Shown here: positions 36,053 through 44,791 of the stretch, piece after piece
Numbering within the stretch: the stretch's first letter is position 1
Layout: every line of letters starts with the position of its first letter
Origin: Roseateles_B sp041906185
GTDB taxonomy: Bacteria > Pseudomonadota > Gammaproteobacteria > Burkholderiales > Burkholderiaceae_C
DNA: 64,000 bases
Direction of reading: 5' to 3'
Assembly (NCBI GenBank): GCA_041906185.1
Contig: JAYRJQ010000010.1
Span: 124,001-188,000 of the forward strand
Made by a program: the position numbers and the translations under genes
The notes under the pieces: generated by a model
Database searches by the model: none
What the model was told of the DNA's origin: nothing
Seen by the model: only the letters and a program-made list of their open reading frames with translations

Positions 36053-37891
36053 ATGCGCCGCCTCGTCCTGATCCCGCTTCTGCCCCTGTCCCTGCTGCTC
36101 GGCGGATGTGATCTCGGCGATCGGCTGCGCAGCGCGGAGGACCGCATCAATGCCGCGATGCCACTCGGCGCGGACGCTTTGCGGGCCCGCGAGCGGCTGG
36201 TGGCCCAGCTGCCCGAGGCGAGCCCGGAACGCGTGGCCGTGGATCAATCCTGGGCCCAGCGCCTGCAGGCGCGCGCCCGGGATTGCGGGCAGGGCTTCAA
36301 GCCGGCCTGGCACCACTCCAACGCGCAGGTGCGCACCCGGATCGCGACGGAGACCTGCTTCCAGGAGTTCGACCGCAAGCTCGCGGCCTGGGCCGGCCTG
36401 CAGCGGGTGCGCCAGATGCTGGCGCTGCCGACCCTGGCGGGGCCGGTCAAGGATGCCGCCAGCCCGGTGAACCTGCCGCGTGGCGAGCGCGGCTTCGCGG
36501 GGCTGGACGGGCAGGGCCGTTCGCCGGTGCTGCTCGTGCGCGGCACCGACCACGTCGCCTTCGTGGCCCTCGGGGACGGCCGGACGCTGCACACGCACCC
36601 GACCATCCAGCCGTCCATCGAGAGCGTCTCGCCCAACGGCCGCCTGTTCGTCGAGCGCCTGACGGACCGGATCCGGCGCATCCGTGCCACGGAAGGCGGC
36701 GAGATTCTGGTGGAGCTGCCGCAGGCCCAGGCCATCAGCTGGTTGGGCGGCCGCTACCTCGCGGTCACCGACTCGGGCCCCGACAAGTACGGCTATCTCA
36801 TCGACCTGGCCACGGCGGGGGAGGTGACGGTGCCGGCCAAGGCCCCGAGCAGCGGCTACCGCTTCCTGCCGGTGCCGGGGAACGAGCGCCGCATGAACGT
36901 GCTGTCCGGCACCGGCATCGAGCAGTTCGAGGTCCGCGGCGAAGCGGGCCGGTCGACGGCGTCGCCGGTGGCCGAGAAGACCTGGTCGGCAGGTCAGCGA
37001 GTCGCCGCTGGTGACGCGCAGGAGGCGGACGGCGGCAAGCGCTGGCTGATGCGCGTGGACTCGGACCTGCTGCTGGTCGACCCGGTCAGCCTGGAACTGC
37101 AGCGGATCAGCATGCCGCCGGCGTTTGTGCGGGATGCCTCGCCCTCGGGGGACGCCGGCCGCTACCTGGTCAAGCTGGAGCTGGGATCCAGCAGTGCGGG
37201 CAACGGCTACTACCTGCTGGATGCGACGGCGCGCACGCTGGCGCGCGTCCAGGGCATCGAGCGGGAGCAGGAGCTGCGCTACTTCCCGCCGGCGGGCCGC
37301 TACGTGGTGATGGGCCCGGACAGCCTGCAGCTGCTCGGCGCGCTGTCGACCGAGGCGCCCCAGACCCTGGACCGCGCGATGGCGGACCTGCAGAAGGACT
37401 TCGAGACGCGCAAGCTGACCGAGGCTGAAGAACAGATGCTGGCCTTGATGCAGAGCGCCTCCATCGCGCCCGATTCCGCCTTGTTCCAGCAGCTGAAGTC
37501 GGCGCGGATCGAGGCCGTGGGCGTGTACGAGCCGCGGGTGTTCGCCTCCGCGGCCAGCTCGAAGGAGGGCAGCGGCCCGGTGGACGTCGTCGTGCGCCGC
37601 TCGTCCCGTCCGCTGGTGCTGGTGCTCAGCTCCTACCGCAGCGTCCAGTGGCGTCTGCGGATGGAGCCCGGTGCGCGCGTGGAGGCCGTGCTGCACAGCG
37701 GCTACGAGGACTCCACGGTCGTCGGGGCCGGCACGGCGCGCATCGTCAAGATCGGCACGGAGTACGCCTATCAGGGCGAGGGGGCCGCCTACCAGGCGCT
37801 GCAGCGTCAGGTGGCGCGTTGGACGACGCGCTCCATCCAGCAGTTCCAAGGCAGCTACCAGGGCAGCACCTTCTCCGTCGGCGGCAACTGA
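36053..37891 (+). CDS. Large putative lipoprotein of unknown function
   Basis: A 612-residue protein with a lipobox (LLLGGCDLG, Cys at 19), so likely lipid-anchored. A helical N-terminal section (about 20-130, with Cys pairs in RDCGQGF and TETCFQEF) precedes repeated short beta-strand stretches such as PVLLVRGTDHVAFVALGDG and ISPNGR-like and GRYLAVTDSG phrases, which suggest a beta-propeller. A C-terminal domain (about 510-612) opens with DVVVRRSSRPLVLVLSSYRSVQW and looks like a self-contained beta-sandwich. I do not recognise the family. Same strand as neighbours but 234 bp away from the hydrolase, so probably its own transcript. Confidence 0.8.
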   Translation: MRRLVLIPLLPLSLLLGGCDLGDRLRSAEDRINAAMPLGADALRARERLVAQLPEASPERVAVDQSWAQRLQARARDCGQGFKPAWHHSNAQVRTRIATETCFQEFDRKLAAWAGLQRVRQMLALPTLAGPVKDAASPVNLPRGERGFAGLDGQGRSPVLLVRGTDHVAFVALGDGRTLHTHPTIQPSIESVSPNGRLFVERLTDRIRRIRATEGGEILVELPQAQAISWLGGRYLAVTDSGPDKYGYLIDLATAGEVTVPAKAPSSGYRFLPVPGNERRMNVLSGTGIEQFEVRGEAGRSTASPVAEKTWSAGQRVAAGDAQEADGGKRWLMRVDSDLLLVDPVSLELQRISMPPAFVRDASPSGDAGRYLVKLELGSSSAGNGYYLLDATARTLARVQGIEREQELRYFPPAGRYVVMGPDSLQLLGALSTEAPQTLDRAMADLQKDFETRKLTEAEEQMLALMQSASIAPDSALFQQLKSARIEAVGVYEPRVFASAASSKEGSGPVDVVVRRSSRPLVLVLSSYRSVQWRLRMEPGARVEAVLHSGYEDSTVVGAGTARIVKIGTEYAYQGEGAAYQALQRQVARWTTRSIQQFQGSYQGSTFSVGGN

Positions 37892-37922
37892 GAGACGGGC
37901 CGTCGGGCGGGGGCGTGGCGGA

Positions 37923-38846
37923 TCACCGCCGCTCGCGCGTCACCCGGCACTCGGCCAGGAAGGCCTGCCGCAGGGCGGCCGAGGAGTCCTGGCGCCACGC
38001 CGCGAACACCCGGCTGCGCTCCATCGTCTCGGCCAGCGGCCTGAACACCGCGCCCTGGATGCCCGCGTCCTGGAAGGCCGCCGGCACGATCGACACCCCG
38101 AAGCCGCGCGCCACGAGCGAGACCACCGAGAGCCAGTGCCGCCCCTCATGCTGCAGGCGCGGGTAGAAGCCCTGCTGGCGGCACATTTCGACGATGCGGG
38201 CGTGGTAGTCCGGCGAGCCGCGCCGGGAGAAGAGGATGAAGGGCTGGTCGCTCAGGCTGGCCAGTGCGAGGCGCCGCTTGCGGGCGGCCGGGTGCGAGGC
38301 CGGCAGGCAGGCGAGGAAGGGCTCGTCGTAGAGCGGCTCGCAGGCGAGGGCGGGCGGCAGGCGGTCGGTGTGGAGCAGCGCGAGGTCCAGCTCCTCCTGC
38401 AGCAAGGCCTGGATCTGGTCCTGCGAGTTCAGCTCGATCACGACGACCTCCACGCGCGGGTGCGAGGCCTGGAACGCGGTCAGCCAGCCCGGCAGGCCAT
38501 GAAAGACGGTGGATCCCACAAAGCCCAGGCGCAGGCGGCCGACCTCGCCGGCCTGCACCTCGCGGGCCTGCGCGCAGGCGTCCTCGAAGCGGCCGAGCAG
38601 GGCCTGCGCGCTGGCGCGGAAGCTCTCGCCGGCCGGCGTGAGGCGCACGCCCTTGCTGTCTCGGTCCAGCAGGCGCGCGCCCACGGCTGACTCCAGCTGT
38701 TGCAGCGCCACCGACAGCGGCGGCTGCGACATCGCCAGGCGCTGGGCCGCACGCCCGAAGTGCAGCTCCTCGGCCAGGGCCAGGAAGTAGCGCAGGTGGC
38801 GGAGCTCCACGCGGGAGAGAGCGGCCGAGGCGAGGGCGGTGACCAT
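37923..38846 (-). CDS. LysR-family regulator, divergent from gcdH
   Basis: A 307-residue LysR-type regulator. The helix-turn-helix is in LHFGRAAQRLAMSQPPLSVALQQLE, and the rest is the two-lobed ligand-binding domain (LRLGFVGSTVFHGLPGWL). It faces glutaryl-CoA dehydrogenase with 127 bp between starts, the classical arrangement for a LysR activator and its target, as with GcdR. ATACTTGT lies at 38845-38852 (overlapping its own start codon) and again at 38905-38912. Confidence 0.93.
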   Translation of the reverse strand: MVTALASAALSRVELRHLRYFLALAEELHFGRAAQRLAMSQPPLSVALQQLESAVGARLLDRDSKGVRLTPAGESFRASAQALLGRFEDACAQAREVQAGEVGRLRLGFVGSTVFHGLPGWLTAFQASHPRVEVVVIELNSQDQIQALLQEELDLALLHTDRLPPALACEPLYDEPFLACLPASHPAARKRRLALASLSDQPFILFSRRGSPDYHARIVEMCRQQGFYPRLQHEGRHWLSVVSLVARGFGVSIVPAAFQDAGIQGAVFRPLAETMERSRVFAAWRQDSSAALRQAFLAECRVTRERR

Positions 38847-38973
38847 ACTTGTTGCCTATCGGTGAATGGTTCAATCGTATTGGACACGAATCGTCGCACA
38901 GGGAATACTTGTCCCCCATCAAGGGGCTGCCGGCCCCGCTCACGCCCCGAACAGGACAAGACAGGAGATCTCC

Positions 38974-40152
38974 ATGGCCACCAAGGCAAGCTTCCAATGG
39001 GACGACCCGCTGCTGCTGGACCAGCAGCTCACCGCGGACGAACGCGCCGTCCGTGACGCCGCCCGCGACTACTGCACCGAGCAGCTGATGCCCCGCGTGC
39101 TGGAAGCCTTCCGCCATGAGCAGACGGACCCGGCCATCTTCCGCGAGATGGGGGCCCTGGGCCTGCTGGGCCCGACGATCCCCGAGACGTACGGCGGCGC
39201 CGGCCTGAACTACGTCTGCTACGGCCTGGTGGCCCGCGAGGTGGAGCGTGTGGACTCCGGCTACCGCTCGATGATGAGCGTGCAGAGCTCGCTGGTGATG
39301 GTGCCCATCCACGAGTTCGGCAACGAGGCCACGAAGCAGAAGTACCTGCCGAAGCTGGCCACGGGCGAGTGGATCGGCTGCTTCGGCCTGACCGAGCCCA
39401 ACCACGGGTCCGACCCCGGCTCCATGATCACCCGCGCCAAGAAGGTGCCGGGCGGCTACAGCCTCACCGGCTCGAAGATGTGGATCACCAACAGCCCCAT
39501 CGCCGACGTCTTCGTGGTCTGGGCCAAGGACGACGAGGGCGCCATCCGCGGCTTCGTGCTGGAGAAGGGCTGGAAGGGCCTCAGCGCGCCCGCGATCCAC
39601 GGCAAGGTCGGCCTGCGCGCCTCCATCACCGGCGAGATCGTGATGGACGAGGTCTTCTGCCCCGAGGAGAACGCCTTCCCCGAGGTGCGCGGCCTGAAGG
39701 GCCCGTTCACCTGCCTCAACAGCGCCCGCTACGGCATCGCCTGGGGGGCGCTCGGCGCGGCCGAGTTCTGCTGGCACACCGCCCGCCAGTACACGATGGA
39801 CCGCAAGCAGTTCGGCAAGCCCCTGGCGGCGAACCAGCTGGTGCAGAAGAAGCTGGCCGACATGCAGACCGAGATCACGCTCGCGCTGCAGGGCTGCCTG
39901 CGCCTGGGCCGCATGAAGGACGAGGGTACGGCGGCGGTGGAGATCACCTCCATCATGAAGCGCAACAGCTGCGGCAAGAGCCTGGACATCGCCCGCACGG
40001 CGCGAGACATGCTCGGCGGCAATGGCATCTCCGACGAGTTCGGCATCGCCCGCCACCTGGTGAACCTGGAGGTGGTCAACACCTACGAGGGCACGCACGA
40101 CATCCACGCGCTGATCCTGGGCCGTGCGCAGACCGGAATCGCGGCGTTCTGA
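38974..40152 (+). CDS. gcdH: Glutaryl-CoA dehydrogenase
   Basis: A 392-residue acyl-CoA dehydrogenase family enzyme that oxidises and decarboxylates glutaryl-CoA to crotonyl-CoA. FGLTEPNHGSDPGSM, KMWITNSPIADVFVVWAK, the arginine-rich LNSARYGIAWGALGAAE and VNTYEGTHDIHALILGRAQTG (catalytic Glu in YEGTHD) are characteristic of the family. ACAGGAG before ATG 38974 decides the start against an upstream in-frame Met. It serves lysine and tryptophan-type catabolism and other routes ending in glutaryl-CoA; a direct link to the aminobenzoyl operon is not shown. Confidence 0.96.
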   Translation: MATKASFQWDDPLLLDQQLTADERAVRDAARDYCTEQLMPRVLEAFRHEQTDPAIFREMGALGLLGPTIPETYGGAGLNYVCYGLVAREVERVDSGYRSMMSVQSSLVMVPIHEFGNEATKQKYLPKLATGEWIGCFGLTEPNHGSDPGSMITRAKKVPGGYSLTGSKMWITNSPIADVFVVWAKDDEGAIRGFVLEKGWKGLSAPAIHGKVGLRASITGEIVMDEVFCPEENAFPEVRGLKGPFTCLNSARYGIAWGALGAAEFCWHTARQYTMDRKQFGKPLAANQLVQKKLADMQTEITLALQGCLRLGRMKDEGTAAVEITSIMKRNSCGKSLDIARTARDMLGGNGISDEFGIARHLVNLEVVNTYEGTHDIHALILGRAQTGIAAF

Positions 40153-40237
40153 GTCACCCGGGGCCGGCGGCGGTGCCCACCTCCGCCGCTGGAGGGGCAG
40201 CCGCGGTGGCGAGCCGCGGAGCCCCTAGACTGCGGGC

Positions 40238-41158
40238 ATGACTCTTCGCATTGCCTTCATCGGTGCAGGCCGCCTGGCCCAGTGCCTGGCGCCGGCCCTG
40301 GCGGAACAGGGCGAGGCCATCGTGGCCGTGGCCAGCCGGGATCCGGCCTCGGCCCAGCGGCTGGCCGCGCAGCTGCCCGGCAGCCACGCCCTCACGCCCG
40401 AGCGCTGTGTCGCTCAGGCGGACCTGGTCTTCCTCAGCACCCCGGACGACGCCATCGCCTCGCTCACGGCCCGCCTGCCCTGGCGGCCCGGGCAGGCGGC
40501 CGTGCACTGCAGCGGCGCCACCGGTCTGGGCGCGCTGGAGTCCGCTCGCGTTCTGGGGGCGGCGGTGGGGGGCTTTCACCCTCTGCAGATCTTCTCCGAC
40601 CCGCGCTCCGCGCGCGAACGCCTCGCGGGCTCGCTGGTGGCCATCGAGACCGCCGACGACGCCCTGCGCGCGCAGCTGCTGCGCCTCGCGGGGCGCCTGC
40701 GCCTGCAGCCGCTGGCCATCCACGGCGAGCAGCGCGCGGCCTATCACGCGGCCGCCAACATCGCCGCCAGCGGCCTGCTGGCGGTGCTCAGCGAGGCCAG
40801 CCAGCTCTTCGAGTCCCTCGGCCTGGGGCCACAGGAGGCCCTGGCCGCCTTGATGCCGCTGTCCCGCGGGGCGCTGGAGGCGGCGGCGCAGCGCGGTCTG
40901 GCGGGCGCCATCGCCGGTCCGGTCGCGCGGGGGGATGCCCAGGTCCTGGCGGCCCATCTGCAGGTCATGGCGGCACGCGGCGGGGCCGCGCTGGCCCAGT
41001 ACCGCTGGCTGTGCCAGCGCCAGCTGGACCTGCTGGCGCCCGACGATCGCCCCGGTCCGGCGCAGCGCGCGGCACTCCAGACCTTGCTGAGCGAGGATCG
41101 TCAGGGATCGTCCGGCGCATCGGGCGTGCCCGATGCTGCCGCCAGCGTTCGTGCCTGA
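40238..41158 (+). CDS. Rossmann-fold protein with DUF2520
   Basis: A 306-residue protein. Residues about 1-115 form an NADP-binding Rossmann domain (IAFIGAGRLAQ, then FLSTPDDAI), and HCSGATGLGALESARVLGAAVGGFHPLQ with a helical C-terminus resembles the DUF2520 domain found in pyrroline-carboxylate-reductase-like proteins. The reaction is unknown. A -10-like TAGACT at 40226-40231 is 6 nt from the ATG and no ribosome site is visible, so a leaderless mRNA is plausible. Confidence 0.85.
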   Translation: MTLRIAFIGAGRLAQCLAPALAEQGEAIVAVASRDPASAQRLAAQLPGSHALTPERCVAQADLVFLSTPDDAIASLTARLPWRPGQAAVHCSGATGLGALESARVLGAAVGGFHPLQIFSDPRSARERLAGSLVAIETADDALRAQLLRLAGRLRLQPLAIHGEQRAAYHAAANIAASGLLAVLSEASQLFESLGLGPQEALAALMPLSRGALEAAAQRGLAGAIAGPVARGDAQVLAAHLQVMAARGGAALAQYRWLCQRQLDLLAPDDRPGPAQRAALQTLLSEDRQGSSGASGVPDAAASVRA

Positions 41159-41194
41159 GCGCCCCGTGAAGCTCCGAAGCCGTCCGCCGGTCAG

Positions 41195-41209
41195 GCATGA
41201 CCTGCCCCC
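41195..41209 (-). repeat. Dispersed 15-mer, variant
   Basis: Minus-strand GGGGGCAGGTCATGC, intergenic. Confidence 0.6.
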
Positions 41210-41242
41210 CGGCCGGCGACCCCAATGGCGCCTCACCGCTTC

Positions 41243-41270
41243 GGCGGGCGGCGGGCGGCGGGCGGCGGGC
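41243..41270. repeat. Tandem 7-mer GGCGGGC x4
   Basis: Four perfect units in a row; a potential slippage site, not in a gene. Confidence 0.85.
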
Positions 41271-41286
41271 ACAAGTGCCCTGGGAG

Positions 41287-41301
41287 GCATGACCTGACCC
41301 C
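41287..41301 (-). repeat. Dispersed 15-mer, variant
   Basis: Minus-strand GGGGTCAGGTCATGC, intergenic, 92 bp from the previous copy. Confidence 0.7.
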
Positions 41302-41525
41302 GTCACCGTGGCGCCGGGGCGTGGGTGTCTGCCTTGGCCTGGCGTAGGCCCGGGGGACGGCAGCAGGCACCGGGCCTCTGCGCGGCGTTCATCCGGTCCA
41401 GACGCAGCTGAGGCCCTCCGCGCGGCATCGGGTCGCCTGGCAGGCGGTCGTCACCGATGAGGCTGACTACACTGCGCCGCGTACAGGAAAGGAGCCCCGC
41501 CATTGCCGGGGCGGAGGAGCGCATC

Positions 41526-42419
41526 ATGAGTACAAGCCACAAGAATACTGTCACGCCTGCCACGCCTGCCACGACCCTCGCGGGCCGCGCGCATGCGCCT
41601 CACGGCGAGGCCATGCCCTGGCGGCGGACGGCGGTCGCGGCGCTGGCCCTGGCGGGCTGGGCGGCCTCGATGACGGCTGGAGCGGCCGGAGCCGAAGGGA
41701 CGGCACCGCCGGCTGCCGTCACCAGCCCGGCGGCACCGGACGCCGTCCTGGCCCCCGTGGCCGTGGAAGGCAAGCGGGCGCCGGATCCCGGCATCATCCC
41801 GGCCCGTTTCATCTACCTGATCGATGGCATCGCCCGCCGGCATGCCAGCGAGCTGATCCTGCTGAACTTCAAGGCCCATGCCCTCAAGCAGAAGACCCCC
41901 GCGCCCGGCACGCGGCTGGTGGTGGAACTGGCCAACGAGGACGAGCTGCCCGTCGGCATGGCGGAAGACGGCACCCTGAGCCTGCCGCCCCTCACGCCGG
42001 CCCAGGCGGAGACGGCCAAGCTCATCCCGAATCAGCCCAAGGGCACGATGGGCCTGCGCCTGAACCTGGAGGTCGTGCCCAAGGTGGCCACCATCACGCC
42101 GGCGCAGGTGGCGCGGGCCGAGGCACAGCTGCGGGCCCTGGTCGGGGACGTCAAGGACCTGCTGCCCTGGGCCTTCCGCTGGATGCTGCCCGGCGTGTCG
42201 GGCGTGGCGCTGTGCCAGCCCGCGGGCGAGGCGCCGGCCGTCTGGACCTCCTCGCAGGGCACGCACCGCATCCTCTTCCTGTACGAGAGCAAGGACCGGA
42301 AGCAGAGCTGCGCCGTGCTGGATCCGGCCGGCCTGCCGCCCGATGCCCGCCTGCAGGCGTCGGCCGGCGCGGAGCTGGGCCCCTGGCTGAACGGGCTGAC
42401 CGGGTCCAAGAGCCGCTGA
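41526..42419 (+). CDS. Secreted protein of unknown function
   Basis: A 297-residue protein. After a short basic N-terminus a hydrophobic stretch (AVAALALAGWAASMTAGAAGA, about 36-56) acts as signal or anchor. The mature part is Ala/Pro-rich at first and then contains FIYLIDGIARRHASELILLNFKAH-type and VVELANEDELPVGMAEDGTLSLPPL segments and two cysteines (ALCQPAG, KQSCAVLD) that could form a disulfide. I do not recognise a family. GGAGGAG upstream of ATG 41526 decides the start. Confidence 0.75.
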   Translation: MSTSHKNTVTPATPATTLAGRAHAPHGEAMPWRRTAVAALALAGWAASMTAGAAGAEGTAPPAAVTSPAAPDAVLAPVAVEGKRAPDPGIIPARFIYLIDGIARRHASELILLNFKAHALKQKTPAPGTRLVVELANEDELPVGMAEDGTLSLPPLTPAQAETAKLIPNQPKGTMGLRLNLEVVPKVATITPAQVARAEAQLRALVGDVKDLLPWAFRWMLPGVSGVALCQPAGEAPAVWTSSQGTHRILFLYESKDRKQSCAVLDPAGLPPDARLQASAGAELGPWLNGLTGSKSR

Positions 42420-42452
42420 GGGCGCGGGCCGCGGGGCCCGCGGGAGCGCTCG

Positions 42453-44348
42453 TCAGCGCGTGTGCGAGGTCAGCTTCGACAGCGGCGAGGCCACGCCGAT
42501 GCCCGGAGCGGCGCGGCGGGCGCCGGCATCGCTCGAGGGCTCGAGGGCGGCCTTGTCGTCGTCGTCCATGAGCTGCATGGCGTCGGGATTGCGACGCATG
42601 GCCACGCCCACGGCCAGGATGTCGATCACCAGCAGATGCAGGATGCGGCTGACCATCGGCAGGTGGGTGCTGACGTCCTCGACGTGGTCGATGATCAGCG
42701 CCGCGTCGGCCTTGCGCGCCAGCGGGGACTGGCTCGCCGTGATGGCGATCACCGTCGCGCCGTGGGCATGGGCCTTCTCGACCACCTCCATCAGCTGGGG
42801 CAGGCGCCCCGAGCTGCTGATCACCACGGCGACGTCCCCGGGGCGCAGGACGTCGGCGGCCAGCTGCTGCAGGCGCGGGTCGGTGTAGGACGCGCAGGAG
42901 ACGCCGAAGCGCAGGAACTTGAACTGGGCGTCCTGCGCCACCACGCCGTAATGGCCGGCGGCATAGAACTCGATGCGGCCGGCCTGCAGCAGCAGCTGGA
43001 TGGCGCGGTCGATCATCTCCCGGTTGAGCTGGCTGCGGACCTGCAGGATGGCCGAGGCGGTGTTGCCGAGCACCTTGGCGCCCAGCTCCACCATGGAATC
43101 GTCCATGTTCACCTGCGTGTGCGTCACGGGCACCGTGCCGGTCAGCCCCGAGGCCAGGCGCAGCTTGAAGTCCGAGAGGCCCTCGCAGCCCAGCGAGCGG
43201 CAGAAGCGGATCACCGTGGGCTGGCTGACCTGCGCGGCGCGCGCGATGTCGGCAATGGGCGCGTTCAGCACGTCGCGCGGATGGGCCAGGACATGCTCGG
43301 CCACGCGCAGCTCCGCCGGCGAGAGCTCCGTGCGGGCCCGCCGGATCTGGCCGAGGATGGCCGCGCCGGTGCTGCTCTGCAGGGTCTTGAGCTGGGAGTC
43401 CAGGATGGCGGAGGCGCCCTTGAAGGTGGCGTTCTCCGCCGTGATCACATAGGTGGGGATGCCGGCCACGTAGTTGCTGAAGCGCCCCTTGTCCTCGAAG
43501 CGGCTGCGGAAGGGCGAGCGGGCGAAGTAGTCGCCCAGGCGCGGCACGATGCCGCCGCCGATGTAGATGCCGCCCAGCGCGCCCAGCGTCACCGCGAGAT
43601 TCGCCGCGGCGGTGCCGAGGAGGGCGCAGAACACCTCCAGCGCCTCGCCGCAGACGGCATCCCGGCCGTCCAGCGCGGCCTGCGTGATGTCCGGGGCGGT
43701 CAGCGGCTTGGCGGCTTCGCCGGCCCGGTCGGCCAGCGCGCGGTAGATCAGCTCGAGGCCCGGGCCTGACACGAGCCGCTCGAAGGAGACGTGGTCGAAC
43801 TGCCGCCACGCGAAGCGCAGGATGGCCAGCTCGCGCTCGTCGCGGGGGGCGAAGCTGGTGTGGCCGCCTTCGGAGCCGAGGGAGATCCAGGCATCGCCCG
43901 CGGGAATGAGACCCGAGACACCCAGCCCCGAGCCGGAACCCAGCACGCCGACGACGCTCTGGCGCCGCGCCTCGCCGCCGCCGATCTGGCGCAGCTCGCC
44001 CGGCCCGAGGCGCGGAATGGCCATGGCCAGGGCGGTGAAGTCATTGACCACCACCAGCGTGTCCAGCCCCAGGCGCTGGCGCATCTCTTCGATGGAGAAC
44101 TGCCAGTGGTAGTTCGTCATGCGGACGAGATCGCCTTCCACCGGGTTGGCGATGGCGATGGCGGCATGCTCGATGCGCGCGCCGCCCAGGCCGTCCAGAT
44201 AGGCCGAGACGGCGGCATGGAAGTCCGTGTAGTCGGCGCAGCGCAGCGAGGCGCTCCGGCTGAACTCGCCCGGACTGCTCTCGAGGGCGAAACGCGCGTA
44301 GGTGCCGCCGATGTCGGCGATCAGGCGGGGGCTGTCGTAGAGGCTCAT
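42453..44348 (-). CDS. Bifunctional glucokinase / HexR-type (RpiR) regulator
   Basis: A 631-residue fusion. Residues about 1-325 are a bacterial glucokinase: LIADIGGTYARFAL (phosphate 1), VVVNDFTALAMAIP, LGSGSGLGVS and GGIYIGGGIVPRLGDYF. Residues about 340-620 are an RpiR regulator: the HTH is in ADIARAAQVSQPTVIRFCRSLG, and a SIS sugar-phosphate-binding domain follows (RIEFYAAGHYG, VAVVISSSGRLPQ). The same glk-HexR fusion is known in Burkholderiales. HexR senses KDPG and controls glucose/Entner-Doudoroff genes. It is head-to-head with a second glucokinase, with HexR-like sites between. Confidence 0.93.
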   Translation of the reverse strand: MSLYDSPRLIADIGGTYARFALESSPGEFSRSASLRCADYTDFHAAVSAYLDGLGGARIEHAAIAIANPVEGDLVRMTNYHWQFSIEEMRQRLGLDTLVVVNDFTALAMAIPRLGPGELRQIGGGEARRQSVVGVLGSGSGLGVSGLIPAGDAWISLGSEGGHTSFAPRDERELAILRFAWRQFDHVSFERLVSGPGLELIYRALADRAGEAAKPLTAPDITQAALDGRDAVCGEALEVFCALLGTAAANLAVTLGALGGIYIGGGIVPRLGDYFARSPFRSRFEDKGRFSNYVAGIPTYVITAENATFKGASAILDSQLKTLQSSTGAAILGQIRRARTELSPAELRVAEHVLAHPRDVLNAPIADIARAAQVSQPTVIRFCRSLGCEGLSDFKLRLASGLTGTVPVTHTQVNMDDSMVELGAKVLGNTASAILQVRSQLNREMIDRAIQLLLQAGRIEFYAAGHYGVVAQDAQFKFLRFGVSCASYTDPRLQQLAADVLRPGDVAVVISSSGRLPQLMEVVEKAHAHGATVIAITASQSPLARKADAALIIDHVEDVSTHLPMVSRILHLLVIDILAVGVAMRRNPDAMQLMDDDDKAALEPSSDAGARRAAPGIGVASPLSKLTSHTR

Positions 44349-44570
44349 GGGATGTCCTGGGGTGTAACGCGACTACAGCCTTCGGGCATCGGTACATGCC
44401 CAGGGCGGGTGCACCGGTGCCGGTCTGGCGTCCTCAGCACGCGGCCGCGTTTGCCATATTGTGGAACGAAATGACCGCGGATCAGGGACTTGGCGAGCGA
44501 ATCTTCCCCGTGATGGCGGAGGGCGTGTCGCCAGGTGTGCGGGTCACCTGCCGCTAGGACATGCGAGAGC

Positions 44571-44599
44571 TTGTCAGCGTCTTGTAGTTTTGCTACCTT
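44571..44599 (+). promoter_or_regulatory. Candidate promoter of glk
   Basis: TTGTCA (44571-44576), 17-bp spacer, TACCTT (44594-44599). The HexR-like box at 44583-44597 overlaps spacer and -10, the placement expected for a repressor. Confidence 0.5.
44583..44597. promoter_or_regulatory. HexR-like operator, site 1
   Basis: TGTAGttttgCTACc matches TGTAG-N5-CTACA at all but the last base. A shorter TGTA-aaac-TACA palindrome follows at 44619-44630. A different palindrome, CAGGTG-N7-CACCTG, is at 44532-44550. Confidence 0.65.
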
Positions 44600-44680
44600 C
44601 ATGTAATTGAAATGCGCTTGTAAAACTACAGGCCCTGCGGTGAGCCGGCACCCGGCGCACCGGCACCCGAAAGTGAATCC

Positions 44681-44791
44681 ATGAGAGACATGAAGACGCG
44701 GCCGCTGGCGCCGCCCCTGACACGCACGGGCCTCGCCCGGGCTGCGGCCCTGCTGTCGCGGGACGGCGGCGGCAACGGGGATGGCCGATGA
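44681..44791 (+). CDS. Possible 36-codon leader ORF before glk
   Basis: ATG at 44681 opens a 36-codon frame whose TGA overlaps the glk start codon (ATGA). The product would be short, basic and Gly-rich at the end, with no known family. No strong ribosome site. It may be a coupling leader or chance. Confidence 0.3.
   Translation: MRDMKTRPLAPPLTRTGLARAAALLSRDGGGNGDGR

Larger units (their letters stand above)
41159..41525. other. Intergenic region with repeats
   Basis: No supported gene. It holds four tandem copies of GGCGGGC (41243-41270) and two 15-mer repeat matches in the same orientation (41195-41209, 41287-41301). A possible -10 TACACT is at 41468-41473 ahead of the secreted unknown gene. 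Confidence 0.6.

Noticed and set aside
38974..40152. gcdH as part of the aminobenzoyl-CoA pathway
   Set aside because: It has its own LysR regulator and the postulated ring route does not obviously yield glutaryl-CoA; proximity alone is weak.
41243..41270. Tandem GGCGGGC as a CRISPR-like or regulatory array
   Set aside because: Units are only 7 bp without spacers; kept only as a simple tandem repeat.
44532..44550. CAGGTG-N7-CACCTG palindrome between the two glucokinase genes as a further operator
   Set aside because: Found once only, arms unlike the other boxes, and no known match; recorded but not called.
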